From the NCBI RefSeq assembly GCF_000330505.1, contig NW_004443753.1, positions 102,957 to 166,956 of the forward strand: DNA of 64,000 nucleotides, written 5' to 3'. The notes below the pieces were generated by a model that did no database searches, had not been told where the DNA came from, and saw nothing but the letters and a program-made list of their open reading frames with translations. Shown here piece after piece: positions 40,098 to 50,361 of the stretch; position 1 is the stretch's first letter; every line of letters begins with the position of its first letter. The position numbers were made by a program, and so were the translations under genes. Origin of the DNA: Entamoeba invadens IP1. Lineage: Eukaryota > Evosea > Mastigamoebida > Endamoebidae.

Positions 40098-40383
40098 TGA
40101 TAAAAAGATTTGTTAGTTGGTGAATTTCAAATCAATAAAAAAAACTTTATGAATCATTGGAGGTGTTTTAAAGATTATTAGGAAATGATGTTTTCTATAT
40201 TTATAATAAAAATTATTATTAGTAATTAATTATTGTAATATTTAAATAATTATAATACCAATTATTATTAGTAATATAATAGTATAATAGTATATAATAG
40301 ATTATAATGAATACTATATCAATAGTAAAAATACTTAAAGTTGATTTTATGTGTTATTTTTTTTATAAAAACACTGACCACCA
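40098..40383. other. Divergent promoter region, AT-rich
   Basis: Between the RBR ligase and flavodiiron genes; nothing recognised other than the start-proximal inverted repeat. Confidence 0.5.
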
Positions 40384-40400
40384 ACTTGAAAAGTTCAAGT
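40384..40400. repeat. Perfect inverted repeat touching the flavodiiron start
   Basis: ACTTGAA (40384-40390) and TTCAAGT (40394-40400) with a 3-base centre, one base before the ATG at 40402. The left arm resembles the AACTTGAAAA part of the STT3 start motif. Confidence 0.55.
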
Positions 40401-40401
40401 G

Positions 40402-41631
40402 ATGGAAAACAAGGCAGTGAAGGTGTTTGACAATTTGTATTGGGTAGGTGCGTTAGACACCGATCTTCGAGTTTTTGACATTATTATGCACACCCCCTTT
40501 GGGACGTCGTACAATTCATTTTTATTAACGACGAGTGCTGGCAATATTTTGATAGAGACTGTTAAAGAACAGTTTGCACAGGATTGTATCACTCGTGTGA
40601 AGGATGTTATAGGGAATGGGAAATTGGATTACATTATTTGTAATCATACCGAACCGGACCATAGTGGGTCTCTTGTAGAAATACTTGAGGAGTATCCGGA
40701 GGCGATAGTAGTAGCTACTAAGCCTGCTTTAGCAAACATCGAGTACATTGGTCACATCAAAAAGACGACTCGCACGATCGACACGACAAAACAGCGTCAG
40801 TTGCGGGTCGGGGAGTACACTCTTAACTTCCACATTCAACCATTTTTGCATTGGCCCGATACGATGATGACAGTCATCCAAGAGATGAAAGTTGTTCTGC
40901 CGTGTGATGTCTTTGGGGCGCATTGCGCTGATTCACGAATCTTCAACGACATGATGGAAGACCGAATCAAAGATTTAGATGAAGCGTACAAGCACTACTT
41001 TGACTGTATTTTTGGGCCGTACAAATCTTTTGTGTTGAAAGGGATTGAAATGATGGAGACCAAATTTGGATTTCCCGTCGAAGAGATACGGGCAATTTGT
41101 TGTTCGCATGGCCCCGTCTTACGAACACATATCAAAGAGAATATCGAACGGTACAGACAGTGGGCGCAACCCCCTCTATTAAAAGATCAAGTAGTTATTG
41201 CGTATGGGAGTGCGTATGGATATACTGAAATGATGGCGAAGAAAATTAGTGAAGGTGTCGAGAGAGCCGGAGCGAGTGTTAAAATGCATAATATAGTGAC
41301 ATCGAGTGTAGAAGAAGTCTTGAAGGATTTTGAAGAGTCGAAAGGGATGTTATTAGGAACGCCGACATTGGTGGGTGAAGCGTTACCGCCCATGTATATC
41401 ATCTTGGCTCATTTGAACCCAATAGTCCACTGTTCGAGATACGTCCAATGCTTTGGATCATATGGATGGAGTTGTGAGGGAGTGACCAATTTAGAGATGC
41501 GAATCAATCAATTGACTGTTCGTCGCCCGGTCAAACCGATTGCATTTCGATTCAAACCGACAGAAGAGAACTTGAAAGAGTGTGAGGAATGGGGATATCA
41601 ATTTGGGAATGCACTAGTGAAAGGGTTGTAA
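40402..41631 (+). CDS. Flavodiiron protein (A-type flavoprotein)
   Basis: 409 residues from the ATG at 40402. The N-terminal metallo-beta-lactamase-like domain holds the diiron ligands (CNHTEPDHSG, FLHWPD, DVFGAH, CCSHGP). The C-terminal flavodoxin domain starts at about residue 255 with AYGSAYGYTEMMAKKI and ends with FGSYGWSCEG. There is no rubredoxin extension, as in the protozoan forms. The enzyme reduces O2 to water (some reduce NO), protecting an anaerobe from oxygen. All ligands appear intact. Confidence 0.96.
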   Translation: MENKAVKVFDNLYWVGALDTDLRVFDIIMHTPFGTSYNSFLLTTSAGNILIETVKEQFAQDCITRVKDVIGNGKLDYIICNHTEPDHSGSLVEILEEYPEAIVVATKPALANIEYIGHIKKTTRTIDTTKQRQLRVGEYTLNFHIQPFLHWPDTMMTVIQEMKVVLPCDVFGAHCADSRIFNDMMEDRIKDLDEAYKHYFDCIFGPYKSFVLKGIEMMETKFGFPVEEIRAICCSHGPVLRTHIKENIERYRQWAQPPLLKDQVVIAYGSAYGYTEMMAKKISEGVERAGASVKMHNIVTSSVEEVLKDFEESKGMLLGTPTLVGEALPPMYIILAHLNPIVHCSRYVQCFGSYGWSCEGVTNLEMRINQLTVRRPVKPIAFRFKPTEENLKECEEWGYQFGNALVKGL

Positions 41632-41700
41632 GTCACTTCTTCTTCATTTGAATAAGACAAAGGAATAACAGAATACACACAAGAAGATAATTAAATTAAA

Positions 41701-42438
41701 TTAACAGACGTCTTGTTGATTCAAGAGCAAGTCATATTGCATCCCCCATAGTTTCACATCTTCTATGGAACATATTGTCCCATCAGGAAAGGTTAAGGCT
41801 ATCGTCTTCAAAAAGGGAGTCGTCTTGCGCCCGACTTTTTCTTTCAATTTCTTAAAGTCTAAAGTATAACCTAATGAGTCTAAAATGCATATAAAGGCCC
41901 CATTCACTTCAGCTTCTTTGGACCGTTGAATCCGTTTCTGGGACTTGTCCTTCTCAGAAGACTTCTGACAGACTCCAATGTCTACTAACCACTTTTCTCC
42001 AATGGAACATAAGCCATCAACGTCGAGAGTAATTCCATTCAACTCCATTGAATAAGGTATCCTAAATTTAATCGTCTTTTTCGACTTCTTTTCTTTCAAA
42101 TAATAGAAGGTGGCATGGTGTTGTGTGACTAATAAATACTGTAACCCATCGATAATTTGAGATTCCTCATTCCTTCCTATTATCTTGCGCTCGCGTAAGT
42201 AACTCAGTCGCTTGGCTGGTGTCTTGTATTGTCGCTGAGACTCAAGAGACGTGTTTCGAGTGAAATCGGAAGGAAGGGGTGGTTTATTACAAGTCTTTGA
42301 AAACGTGTCTGATGTTGTGTGGAGGTTGAAGGGATACGGTTGCCGCTCTCTTAGTGACTGAGAGCTCGAAAATTCACTCTCCGTGTCACTCATAGACAAA
42401 GGGCTTGAAGGTTGAATTGAGATATTAGTCGCAGACAT
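41701..42438 (-). CDS. Hypothetical protein, 245 residues
   Basis: Start taken at the ATG at 42438; the longer frame begins with GTG. The first 90 residues are Ser/Thr/Pro-rich and probably disordered. A folded C-terminal part (about 90-245) begins SYLRERKIIGRNEESQIIDG and includes LNGITLDVDGLCSIGEKWLV. No family is recognised. It is tail-to-tail with the flavodiiron gene. Confidence 0.55.
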   Translation of the reverse strand: MSATNISIQPSSPLSMSDTESEFSSSQSLRERQPYPFNLHTTSDTFSKTCNKPPLPSDFTRNTSLESQRQYKTPAKRLSYLRERKIIGRNEESQIIDGLQYLLVTQHHATFYYLKEKKSKKTIKFRIPYSMELNGITLDVDGLCSIGEKWLVDIGVCQKSSEKDKSQKRIQRSKEAEVNGAFICILDSLGYTLDFKKLKEKVGRKTTPFLKTIALTFPDGTICSIEDVKLWGMQYDLLLNQQDVC

Positions 42439-42646
42439 CGTAAAGATGAAAGATTCGAGTTTGCCAAGACACACAAATTCATATTAAAAGCTTAGGTATA
42501 TAACCTTTTTATTATAGTTAATAGCTTGGATTGATTTGTCAATACGGATTGTTTCTATTAATAGTGTTGATTTGAGTTTCTTGTTCAAAACTTATCCATT
42601 GTAATCAAGTTAATTTGGTTCAAATTGTTTGTCTTTAATTGATAAA

Positions 42647-42799
42647 ATGGGTTATTGGTGCTATTTTGTTTCAAGTTTAGCAGGAAATGACTCCACTTGG
42701 TTAATTCGAGAGAGCGTTGGCTTGTTGGTAGTAAAAAATCCACCAAAAAGTGGACAACTGGAAATGCCTAAAAAAAAAGATGTGATAATTACAATATGA
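42647..42799 (+). other. Short coding-like open frame
   Basis: A 50-codon ATG-initiated frame of normal amino-acid mix (GNDSTWLIRESVGLLVVKNP) in an otherwise A/T-dominated region, followed by another open stretch in a different frame (42811-43062). It could be an exon or a decayed fragment; no family recognised. Confidence 0.2.
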
Positions 42800-43590
42800 A
42801 TAATTGACCATTGAAAAGCAACACGTCGTTGTGTGTGAATGAATTCTATAGTTTTAATCAAATAATGGTATTGTTTAGCCGAAGTTGTCAACACTCAAAT
42901 TTAATAAGCAAAAAAATGAATTCAAAGCATTTTTGGGATTATAATGATGTGTTTTTAATATATAAAAACCCAAAAATGTATAAAAAATCCACAGTTTTTG
43001 TTTTGTTTTCCATTTGTGTGCCTAATTTTTGTATGAAAAACCCGGGAAATAATCCACAATAAGAGTTCATTGATATTACCAAAAATAAAAATCCATGTGG
43101 CAGTTATTTTTTAATCTGGAAATACACATTCACATTGTTTATTACTAGTTTATTCATTTATATATTACCAATAAAGAGTAATTGTTATTTGTTATCAATG
43201 TGTGCAATTGATTATAATAAATCATATTATAACTTAATAATTTTGAGAAGGGCAATTTCTTCGACTAAATATTTTATTTTTATGATTATTTGTTAAGAAC
43301 AATTCAATGATTTTGGTAAAAAAGAAATCAGAAAATAATTAAAAAAGAACTCAAATGGTTAATAAACCGGATTATTGCTAATCCCAAATTAAAAATAATT
43401 ATTTCAACAAAATAACTTTTTTAATTTTGTTTTCTATTTTTTTTTCTTTGTAAATAGTTTTAGATCATAAATATTAACAACAATAAACTTTTTTATATTT
43501 TATTTTTACTAATATTATAATATAATATATAAAATAAATATTAATAGTATTTAATATTATAGTAAAAAGAACAATTAAAAGATATTCAAG
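42800..43590. other. AT-rich intergenic DNA
   Basis: After 43080 the sequence is almost entirely A/T runs. Nothing recognised. Confidence 0.5.
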
Positions 43591-46203
43591 TTAAGCAATT
43601 GGATAGTAAGCCTCTTTAAGGATCTTCTCCATATCGACGACCATTGGAATTCTTGGGTTGCATGGTGAGCACTGATCCTCGAAAGCGAGAAGTGCCATTT
43701 CTTTAACGTGTGACATCCAAACATCTTCAGCGATACCAGCCTGCTTGAACCCAGTGATTGTCTCGGTGTCTTTCAACAACTTTTCACAAGCCTTTGCAAA
43801 GACCTCAACACCCTCAGTTGCAGTCTCGGCTTTCAACCCGACCAGTTGTGCAAGTTGTTGATATCTCTGGTCTGCAACATAAATGCTGTACTTTGGCCAC
43901 ATCGCCAACTTTCTTGGGACAACACCATTGTATCTGATAACATGTGGCAATAAGACTGCAACACATCTGCCATGTGGGAGATGGAAAGCAGCTCCAACTT
44001 TGTGAGCCATTGAGTGAACAATCCCAAGGAATGCGGAAGCAAAGGCCATCCCAGCAATGGTAGCTGCGTTGTGCATCTTCTCTCGTGCAACCAAATCCCC
44101 GTTGTATGACTTGACCAAGTTGTCGAAGACCAATTTGACTGCTTCTTTAGCAAGACCGTCTGTGTATTCATTTGCCATAACTGAGACATAAGCTTCAACT
44201 GCATGGACCAACACATCTATACCACAGTCTGCTATAGCTCTCTTTGGTAATGAGACACAGAACATTGGGTCAATGATAGCAACTGATGGAGTCAACGAGT
44301 AATCGGCAAGTGGATACTTCTTGCCAGTCTCCGTGTCTGAGATGACAGCAAATGGAGTGACTTCAGAGCCAGTCCCTGATGTAGTTGGAATGCAAATGAG
44401 TCTTGCCTTCTTGCCCATTGTTGGGAATTTGAATGCTCTCTTTCTCAAGTCCAAGAACTTCTGCTTCATGCTGAAGAAGTCAGCTTCAGGGTGTTCGTAC
44501 AACAACCACATGATCTTAGCCGCATCCATTGCACTTCCACCACCAATGGCAATGATGTTATCTGGACTGAATGTGTTCATCACAGCAAGTCCCTTTCTGA
44601 CTGTTTGAATAGAGGGATCTGGTTCGACATCGATGAAGATTTCAATTTCAACGTCATTTTGTCTTCTTTTCAAGACGTCCATCACTCTGTCGACATAGCC
44701 AAGCTTGTACATCATTCTATCTGAGACGATGAAGATCTTTGAAAGCTCCTTGAGCTCTTTCAAGTATCTGATCGCGTGTGGCTCGAAGAAGATCTTTGGT
44801 GGGACTCTGAACCACTGGAGGTTTGTTCTTCTTTCAGCAAGTCTCTTGATGTTCAACAAGTTGTGGTATGTGACATTGGCACTGACGGAGTTTCCACCAT
44901 AAGACCCACATCCAAGTGTGAATGATGGATCAATGTAGTTGTATATTCCTCCAATTCCACCTTGTGATGATGGGACGTTGTGGAGAATTCTGCACGCCTT
45001 CATTCTCAATGCGTACTGCTCTACAACCTTCAAGTCGCTTGAGTGAATTGCAGCTGAATGTCCAAGACCGCCAAACTCAAGCATAGCCTCGGCTTTGTCA
45101 AATCCATCGGCTGTGTTTTCGGCCTTCAAAATAGCAAGAATGGGTGACAACTTCTCCTTTGTGAGGGGCTCTTTCACACCAACTTCTTTGCACTCAGCAC
45201 AGATAATTGATGTCTCATCGGGAATTGTAAATCCAGCGTTCTCAGCAAACCACTTTGGTGACATTCCAGGACATTTTGGGTTGAGTCTAGCATTGGCAGA
45301 GTCTGTAGAATACCCATTGACACCAAACATGAACTTCTCGAGTTTTGCCTTCTCTTCATCGTTCACAAAGTAAGCGTGGAGTCTCTTGAATTCGGCAACA
45401 GCATCGCCATAGATTTCTTTGTCGATGATGGCGGCTTGTTCTGAAGCGCAGATCATTCCATTATCAAATGACTTTGAAAGGACGACATCATTGATGGCTT
45501 GTTTCAAATTGCACGACTTCTCAATGTATGATGGGACATTTCCAGGTCCAACTCCAAGGGCTGGCTTTCCAGACGAATAAGCGGCCTTCACCATTGCTCC
45601 TCCACCAGTTGCAAGAATAGTAGCAATACCAGCATGATTCATCAATTTGTTAGACGCTTCAATACCACCAAACTCAATCCATTGAATGCAGTTCTTTGGT
45701 GCACCCGCCTCAATGGCAGCATCCCTGACAATAGTAGCTGCTGCAATAGAGCATTTCAAAGCAGATGGATGGAATGAGAAAATGATTGGGTTTCTTGTCT
45801 TAATTGATATAAGTGACTTGAAGATGGCAGTTGATGTTGGGTTGGTGACTGGAGTGACTCCACAGATCACACCGACTGGTTCTGCTATTTCAGTGATGCC
45901 ATATAATGGGTCTTCATGAACAATACCAACAGTCTTTGCATGTCTCATCTCGTGTGTGACGTGTTCACAGGCAAAGATGTTCTTTGTTGCTTTGTCTTCC
46001 ATCACACCTCTTCCTGTCTCGTCGACTGCCAACTGTGCCAAGTAACAGTGCTTGTCAAGTGCAGCAACAGACGCCTTCTTGACTATGAAGTCGATCTTCT
46101 CTTGTGTGAATTCGGGTTGCAAATACTCTTTGAGCGCAACTTGTGCATTAGCAACTAATGTGTTGATGTGTTCATCTACAGACATTTTTTGCTCAGTTGC
46201 CAT
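43591..46203 (-). CDS. ADH2: Bifunctional aldehyde/alcohol dehydrogenase (AdhE, Entamoeba ADH2 type)
   Basis: 870 residues from the ATG at 46203, the length of E. histolytica ADH2; an ATG ten codons upstream would add MERTKCFIQR. The N-terminal aldehyde dehydrogenase domain has the catalytic Cys252 (SFDNGMICASEQ). The C-terminal iron-dependent alcohol dehydrogenase domain has GGGSAMDAAK for NAD binding and the iron ligands D and H in GIDVLVHAVEAY and two H in HSMAHKVGAAFHLPHG. It converts acetyl-CoA through acetaldehyde to ethanol, regenerating NAD+, the main fermentative end of glycolysis, and assembles into spirosome filaments in relatives. Confidence 0.98.
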   Translation of the reverse strand: MATEQKMSVDEHINTLVANAQVALKEYLQPEFTQEKIDFIVKKASVAALDKHCYLAQLAVDETGRGVMEDKATKNIFACEHVTHEMRHAKTVGIVHEDPLYGITEIAEPVGVICGVTPVTNPTSTAIFKSLISIKTRNPIIFSFHPSALKCSIAAATIVRDAAIEAGAPKNCIQWIEFGGIEASNKLMNHAGIATILATGGGAMVKAAYSSGKPALGVGPGNVPSYIEKSCNLKQAINDVVLSKSFDNGMICASEQAAIIDKEIYGDAVAEFKRLHAYFVNDEEKAKLEKFMFGVNGYSTDSANARLNPKCPGMSPKWFAENAGFTIPDETSIICAECKEVGVKEPLTKEKLSPILAILKAENTADGFDKAEAMLEFGGLGHSAAIHSSDLKVVEQYALRMKACRILHNVPSSQGGIGGIYNYIDPSFTLGCGSYGGNSVSANVTYHNLLNIKRLAERRTNLQWFRVPPKIFFEPHAIRYLKELKELSKIFIVSDRMMYKLGYVDRVMDVLKRRQNDVEIEIFIDVEPDPSIQTVRKGLAVMNTFSPDNIIAIGGGSAMDAAKIMWLLYEHPEADFFSMKQKFLDLRKRAFKFPTMGKKARLICIPTTSGTGSEVTPFAVISDTETGKKYPLADYSLTPSVAIIDPMFCVSLPKRAIADCGIDVLVHAVEAYVSVMANEYTDGLAKEAVKLVFDNLVKSYNGDLVAREKMHNAATIAGMAFASAFLGIVHSMAHKVGAAFHLPHGRCVAVLLPHVIRYNGVVPRKLAMWPKYSIYVADQRYQQLAQLVGLKAETATEGVEVFAKACEKLLKDTETITGFKQAGIAEDVWMSHVKEMALLAFEDQCSPCNPRIPMVVDMEKILKEAYYPIA

Positions 46204-47255
46204 TCTTTGAATGAAACACTTAGTTCTTTCCATGATAAAATTGTATAGCCACGTGTGTACCTAATTGCATTCCACTTGAAATGAGAAGATGCATCGCTCG
46301 ATGTGTATTTTACAAGAACATAAACCGAATAACAACAATATTTATTATTCAAAAGTGTAGAAATGAAAAACATTTTAATTGCTCTTTAAAATTTTGGGGA
46401 CTTTCCATTAATTATAACATTATCAACCCAAAATTACACATTATAATTGTTACACCACCTCATATTATAAAAGTATAAAAACGTACGAAGTTTTACAAAA
46501 ACAGTTCGAATAATCTTTAAGAAAAATCTTGTGAAATATTTTAATAACAAAAACAGTTTAATTATTTCTGGTAAGTACTCGTTCTTATTATTATTATACT
46601 TTGTACCATTATATATTAATACAGTGGTATTATAATTATTTTGAAATTTCCAACAATTTTTTTATATTTAAATTGTGTATTGAAATAGTTTTGTTTGCCA
46701 TTTAATTATTTTATTTTTAAAATGACTTATATTATAAACTTAAAAAAAACTATATATTTAACTTGAAAAAAAAGCCGACGCAATTTTCTTATTGTGGTGT
46801 TATATCACATATTATTGTTAGAGTCATTCTAGCTCTCTTTTTAAAGTGTCTTTTCACAATAATTCAATTGAATCCTTTCCCATTATTGGTTGTGAATATC
46901 CTTGTCATTTCTTTTTCATTTTTGTGTGTATTTCAATATCTTTTATTAATATAATTATAATATCAAATATTATACTAAAAACAATAATAATTAGAATGTA
47001 TAATTTAAAAACTAAACCTTATTAGTTTATTTTAGAATAATCAATGTAATTCTAATTTATAATTAAAATGAAATTATAACAATACAGTAAAAAAAATATA
47101 CAAATTATATTAAATAAATAGTTTCAACATTAGTATCTTAATTCTTATATATTTATAGTTATTATAGTAAATTTAATTATTACTTATTTATTTAAATTAA
47201 TGATATGATTAATTAATAAAAAGCTATATAATATTAACACCGAATAACCTTTGAT
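46204..47255. other. Intergenic region upstream of ADH2
   Basis: The first 150 bases are less AT-rich and contain GCATTCCAC (46267-46275), a motif shared with other gene starts. A hydrophobic 60-codon plus-strand frame (46763-46954) has no ATG start and is not recognised. The rest is A/T-rich. Confidence 0.45.
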
Positions 47256-48086
47256 TTAATTCTTCTTCTCTTCAGCGAGGAACTTAGCGAATCTGTCCAT
47301 TGGTGAGAGTTGGTTGACTGGAGCTCTCCACAAGTCCTTTGTCTGGAAAGCATATGATTGTCTGACGGCGTCATAAGTAGCCTTGACGAAGTTACCGAGA
47401 GTCTTGGTGTGACCGTTGGATTGGGTGAAGACATCCTCAATACCAGCAAGGACCAAGAACTTTCTTGGAGTGACGGAAGCGACGATTCCGGAACCTCTTG
47501 GAGCTGGGACGAGTCTGATTCTGACTGAACCACAAGCACCAGTGAGCTTGCATGGGACGGTGTGGACGGTACCGATGGTAGCACCCCAATATCCTCTTCT
47601 GACTGGGATGATTGAGAGTTTAGCTTGGATCATAGCACCCTTAATAGCACTAGCAACTTCCTTAGCGCATTTGACACCCAATCCGACGTGACCTTTTCCG
47701 TCTCCAATGGCAATATAGGCTTTCAAACGGGTTCTCTGACCGGCAGCAGTTTGTTTCTGGACTGATTGCATGCACATCATTTCCTCCTTAAGATCTTGGA
47801 GAAGGGTGTCAACAATTTGGTATTCCTTAATCTTCAAACCAAACTCGAAGATCTGGTCAATGGTTTTCACCTTGCCATCCTTCACCAAACGGCCAAGCTT
47901 GGTGACTGGAACCCACTCACCTGAGCCTTCCTTTCTGGCTCCTCTTCCTCTTGGGGCTCCACGTCCTCCTCTTCTGTTGCCAAATCCTCTCTTCTCTCCT
48001 CTTTGTTCTCCTCTTTCTCTTCTTGGGGCAGCAGCGACGGCTGGTGCAGTAACTTCAGCAGCTGGGGCTTCTTTCTTGGCGTCCAT
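47256..48086 (-). CDS. RPS2: 40S ribosomal protein S2 (uS5)
   Basis: 276 residues. The N-terminus is Ala-rich and then Arg/Gly-rich ([14 protein letters not shown]), a typical eukaryotic S2 extension with RGG methylation-type sites. The S5 RNA-binding domain (about 80-150: [37 protein letters not shown]) and C-terminal domain ([29 protein letters not shown]) follow. Unlike the S18 gene in this window it shows no intron. Codon use is more G/C-rich than in neighbours, as expected for a highly expressed gene. Confidence 0.98.
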   Translation of the reverse strand: MDAKKEAPAAEVTAPAVAAAPRRERGEQRGEKRGFGNRRGGRGAPRGRGARKEGSGEWVPVTKLGRLVKDGKVKTIDQIFEFGLKIKEYQIVDTLLQDLKEEMMCMQSVQKQTAAGQRTRLKAYIAIGDGKGHVGLGVKCAKEVASAIKGAMIQAKLSIIPVRRGYWGATIGTVHTVPCKLTGACGSVRIRLVPAPRGSGIVASVTPRKFLVLAGIEDVFTQSNGHTKTLGNFVKATYDAVRQSYAFQTKDLWRAPVNQLSPMDRFAKFLAEEKKN

Positions 48087-48324
48087 TTGGTGTTTTTCAG
48101 TTTCCCCAATTCCCTTTAATTGGAACAGGGTTTACTCGACTCTTTATCATTGGGTCAATTCTTATTAGTTAATTTTAATTTATTTTATTATTTCATTTTT
48201 AGTAAATGTTATTAACAATTTTACTATTATAATAATTCACTTTTATTGATTATAATTGTTATAACTATTTGAAATAGAATTCTAATATCAAATTCATCAA
48301 CAAGAATTATGAAAACACAGAACC

Positions 48325-50361
48325 TTACAACTTTGAGAGGGATCTCCTAAGACAAAAATCTCTCTTGCACTCCTCGGACGCAACTTGTATCCTGTTCTCA
48401 AACATCCTTTTTCTCTGCATAAAGACAGTGCACTCGGAAGACTTGTCGTCAACTGGACAGACATTTTGCTTCGGAGCTCCTTTGATCAAACTGAGGCGGT
48501 CCTCTTTGTTCACACAAACCTTCACCTTCCTTTGGTCTGTTGGGTGGACAACGTTTGGAGGGAGTGGAGACATTTTAAATAATGGACTGACAACTAAGTC
48601 ATCTTTCCGAGTAAAGTCATATACATTTTGTGGTTGAGCACTTGGTAATGTTTGTTGTGGAGTACTTCTTGGTGAAATATTAGCATCATTTCCAATTTCG
48701 TTTTGAATGAGTGCGTAGAGGTCTTTTGTTTTCATTGTCACAGCGGGTGATGGTGTTTTTGTTGGGTAATTCACCTCTGTTTTCACTTCTTGTAATGGTT
48801 GAGCGGTTACAATTTGTATTTCAAATTGTTGGACAAAAGGTTTAGGTGTTTGTGTGGTTGATATCTTCGGTGTTACAAATGTTGGTGTGGGGTTTGGTGT
48901 TAAAACTTCTTTCTCACTTTTAGTCGTTCCTTGTTCAATTTGTTCTGTCAACTTCTCCTCAGAACTCTCGCCAACAAAGTCGAAGAAGACATTGTTCTGT
49001 TGGATTGGTCGAGGGGAGACAAGTAGTTCTTCAATTTTACTATCCATTCTTTTTCTTCCTTTTGTTTTGATTCCCAACTGCTCATCAACACTTTTCTGAC
49101 GTTTTCTTCGTTTCGTCTTCTTCTCGTTTTGTGTCGAAAATTCCAAGTTGCCAATGACAGTGATGTCCATCTTTTTTTCATCGCCTTTAATTTCATTGCA
49201 CATTCGCTGTCCCGTCACTTTGAAGAAGCAAGCGTCGCACACTCGCTCGATATCATTCTTCGGTGGCAGTGGAATCTTTCCTTTGCTACAGTTCGCACAA
49301 ACACATTTCGAGCACATCGCACAGTGCCTCTTTCTATTCCCCATCGAAAAAATGCCACCACACAAAACACATGTCTTGCACTCGTTCTTTTTGTACACCG
49401 ACTTCGTGATGATTTGTTCCCCCGCAAATAACTTTCTCTGTTCGTTCGAGCACCTGTTGATCGCATCCACCCACTTCTTCTTTTCCTCCGTGCTATCGCA
49501 AATCACTGTAAAACTCTTGACGTCGTTTTTAATAGAAAACGCGTTTTGATATCTTATATCGTCCTCGAGGACGACGTGTCGATTATAGAACCATTCGCTG
49601 ACGGTGATGTGTTGGTTTCCGACTCCATAGATCATAACATCGGTGAACAAGTAAAAGAATCTATTTTTGTTCCCGGATCGACACACTTTGACAAGCATCC
49701 CCTCTTTCACCAATTCTCTTGGGACATCGTTCAAGTCCAAGTCGTCAAGTCCTTCAATCAGTCGACTCACTTTATACACTGCTGACTTCTTTTCAGTCTC
49801 TTTCGTTCTGTCGTTGACCTCTTTTGCGACGTTTTGTATCATTTCAAACGCCGATTTAATATTCATATAATCCTCGTGCGTGTTCTCTGTATTTTTCAAG
49901 AGTTCCTGGAGCAAGAGTTTGTATCTTGGGAGTCTTTGTACAGGCATAATAAGATAACTTCTCAAGTCCAAGTTTTCCGTCGTTTTAGATATGTCCTGGA
50001 TCAACTTAAAGAACTTTTCGTTTTTATCGTGTGTCGCGAGGATTTCGACTGTTGAGTTGTAGTGAGAAATATATAGAAAATAGACTTTAAAGAATGGAGT
50101 GAACATTTTAAAAGTCGTTCCTATCTTCTTGTCGAGTGTCCCATTCTCTTTATAGCTCTTAAGTGTCGAATAGAACTTTTCATTGATTTGGAGGATCTCG
50201 TCGTAGTGCTCGAAAAGAGTGTCGATGTCTTCTTGTTTAATCAAACTCAAGTTGGCCTGTAACTTCGGTTTATAGACTTCGAGACATACATGCATCTTAG
50301 TAATGTACGATTCCTCGGTTGCATAAATTTCGTTGACTATAGCCTGCCGTTGGTCAACCAT
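48325..50361 (-). CDS. Rho guanine exchange factor with DH, PH and FYVE domains
   Basis: 678 residues. The DH domain (about 1-190) has the diagnostic MPVQRLPRYKLLLQELLKNT helix near 138. The PH domain (about 215-310) ends STEEKKKWVDAINR. The FYVE-type zinc finger (about 326-380) has CVLCGGIFSMGNRKRHCAMC and RVCDAC, with the RKRHC basic patch but without the WxxD opening. The layout matches FGD-type Cdc42 GEFs; Entamoeba has many FYVE-GEFs in phagocytosis and motility. The C-terminal 300 residues are Thr/Pro/Lys-rich and probably disordered. Confidence 0.93.
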   Translation of the reverse strand: MVDQRQAIVNEIYATEESYITKMHVCLEVYKPKLQANLSLIKQEDIDTLFEHYDEILQINEKFYSTLKSYKENGTLDKKIGTTFKMFTPFFKVYFLYISHYNSTVEILATHDKNEKFFKLIQDISKTTENLDLRSYLIMPVQRLPRYKLLLQELLKNTENTHEDYMNIKSAFEMIQNVAKEVNDRTKETEKKSAVYKVSRLIEGLDDLDLNDVPRELVKEGMLVKVCRSGNKNRFFYLFTDVMIYGVGNQHITVSEWFYNRHVVLEDDIRYQNAFSIKNDVKSFTVICDSTEEKKKWVDAINRCSNEQRKLFAGEQIITKSVYKKNECKTCVLCGGIFSMGNRKRHCAMCSKCVCANCSKGKIPLPPKNDIERVCDACFFKVTGQRMCNEIKGDEKKMDITVIGNLEFSTQNEKKTKRRKRQKSVDEQLGIKTKGRKRMDSKIEELLVSPRPIQQNNVFFDFVGESSEEKLTEQIEQGTTKSEKEVLTPNPTPTFVTPKISTTQTPKPFVQQFEIQIVTAQPLQEVKTEVNYPTKTPSPAVTMKTKDLYALIQNEIGNDANISPRSTPQQTLPSAQPQNVYDFTRKDDLVVSPLFKMSPLPPNVVHPTDQRKVKVCVNKEDRLSLIKGAPKQNVCPVDDKSSECTVFMQRKRMFENRIQVASEECKRDFCLRRSLSKL

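Noticed and set aside
46203..46233. Longer ADH2 start (ten extra residues, MERTKCFIQR)
   Set aside because: Starting at 46203 gives the 870-residue length of E. histolytica ADH2 and a matching N-terminus (TVDEHIN-like); the upstream ATG is possible but less likely.
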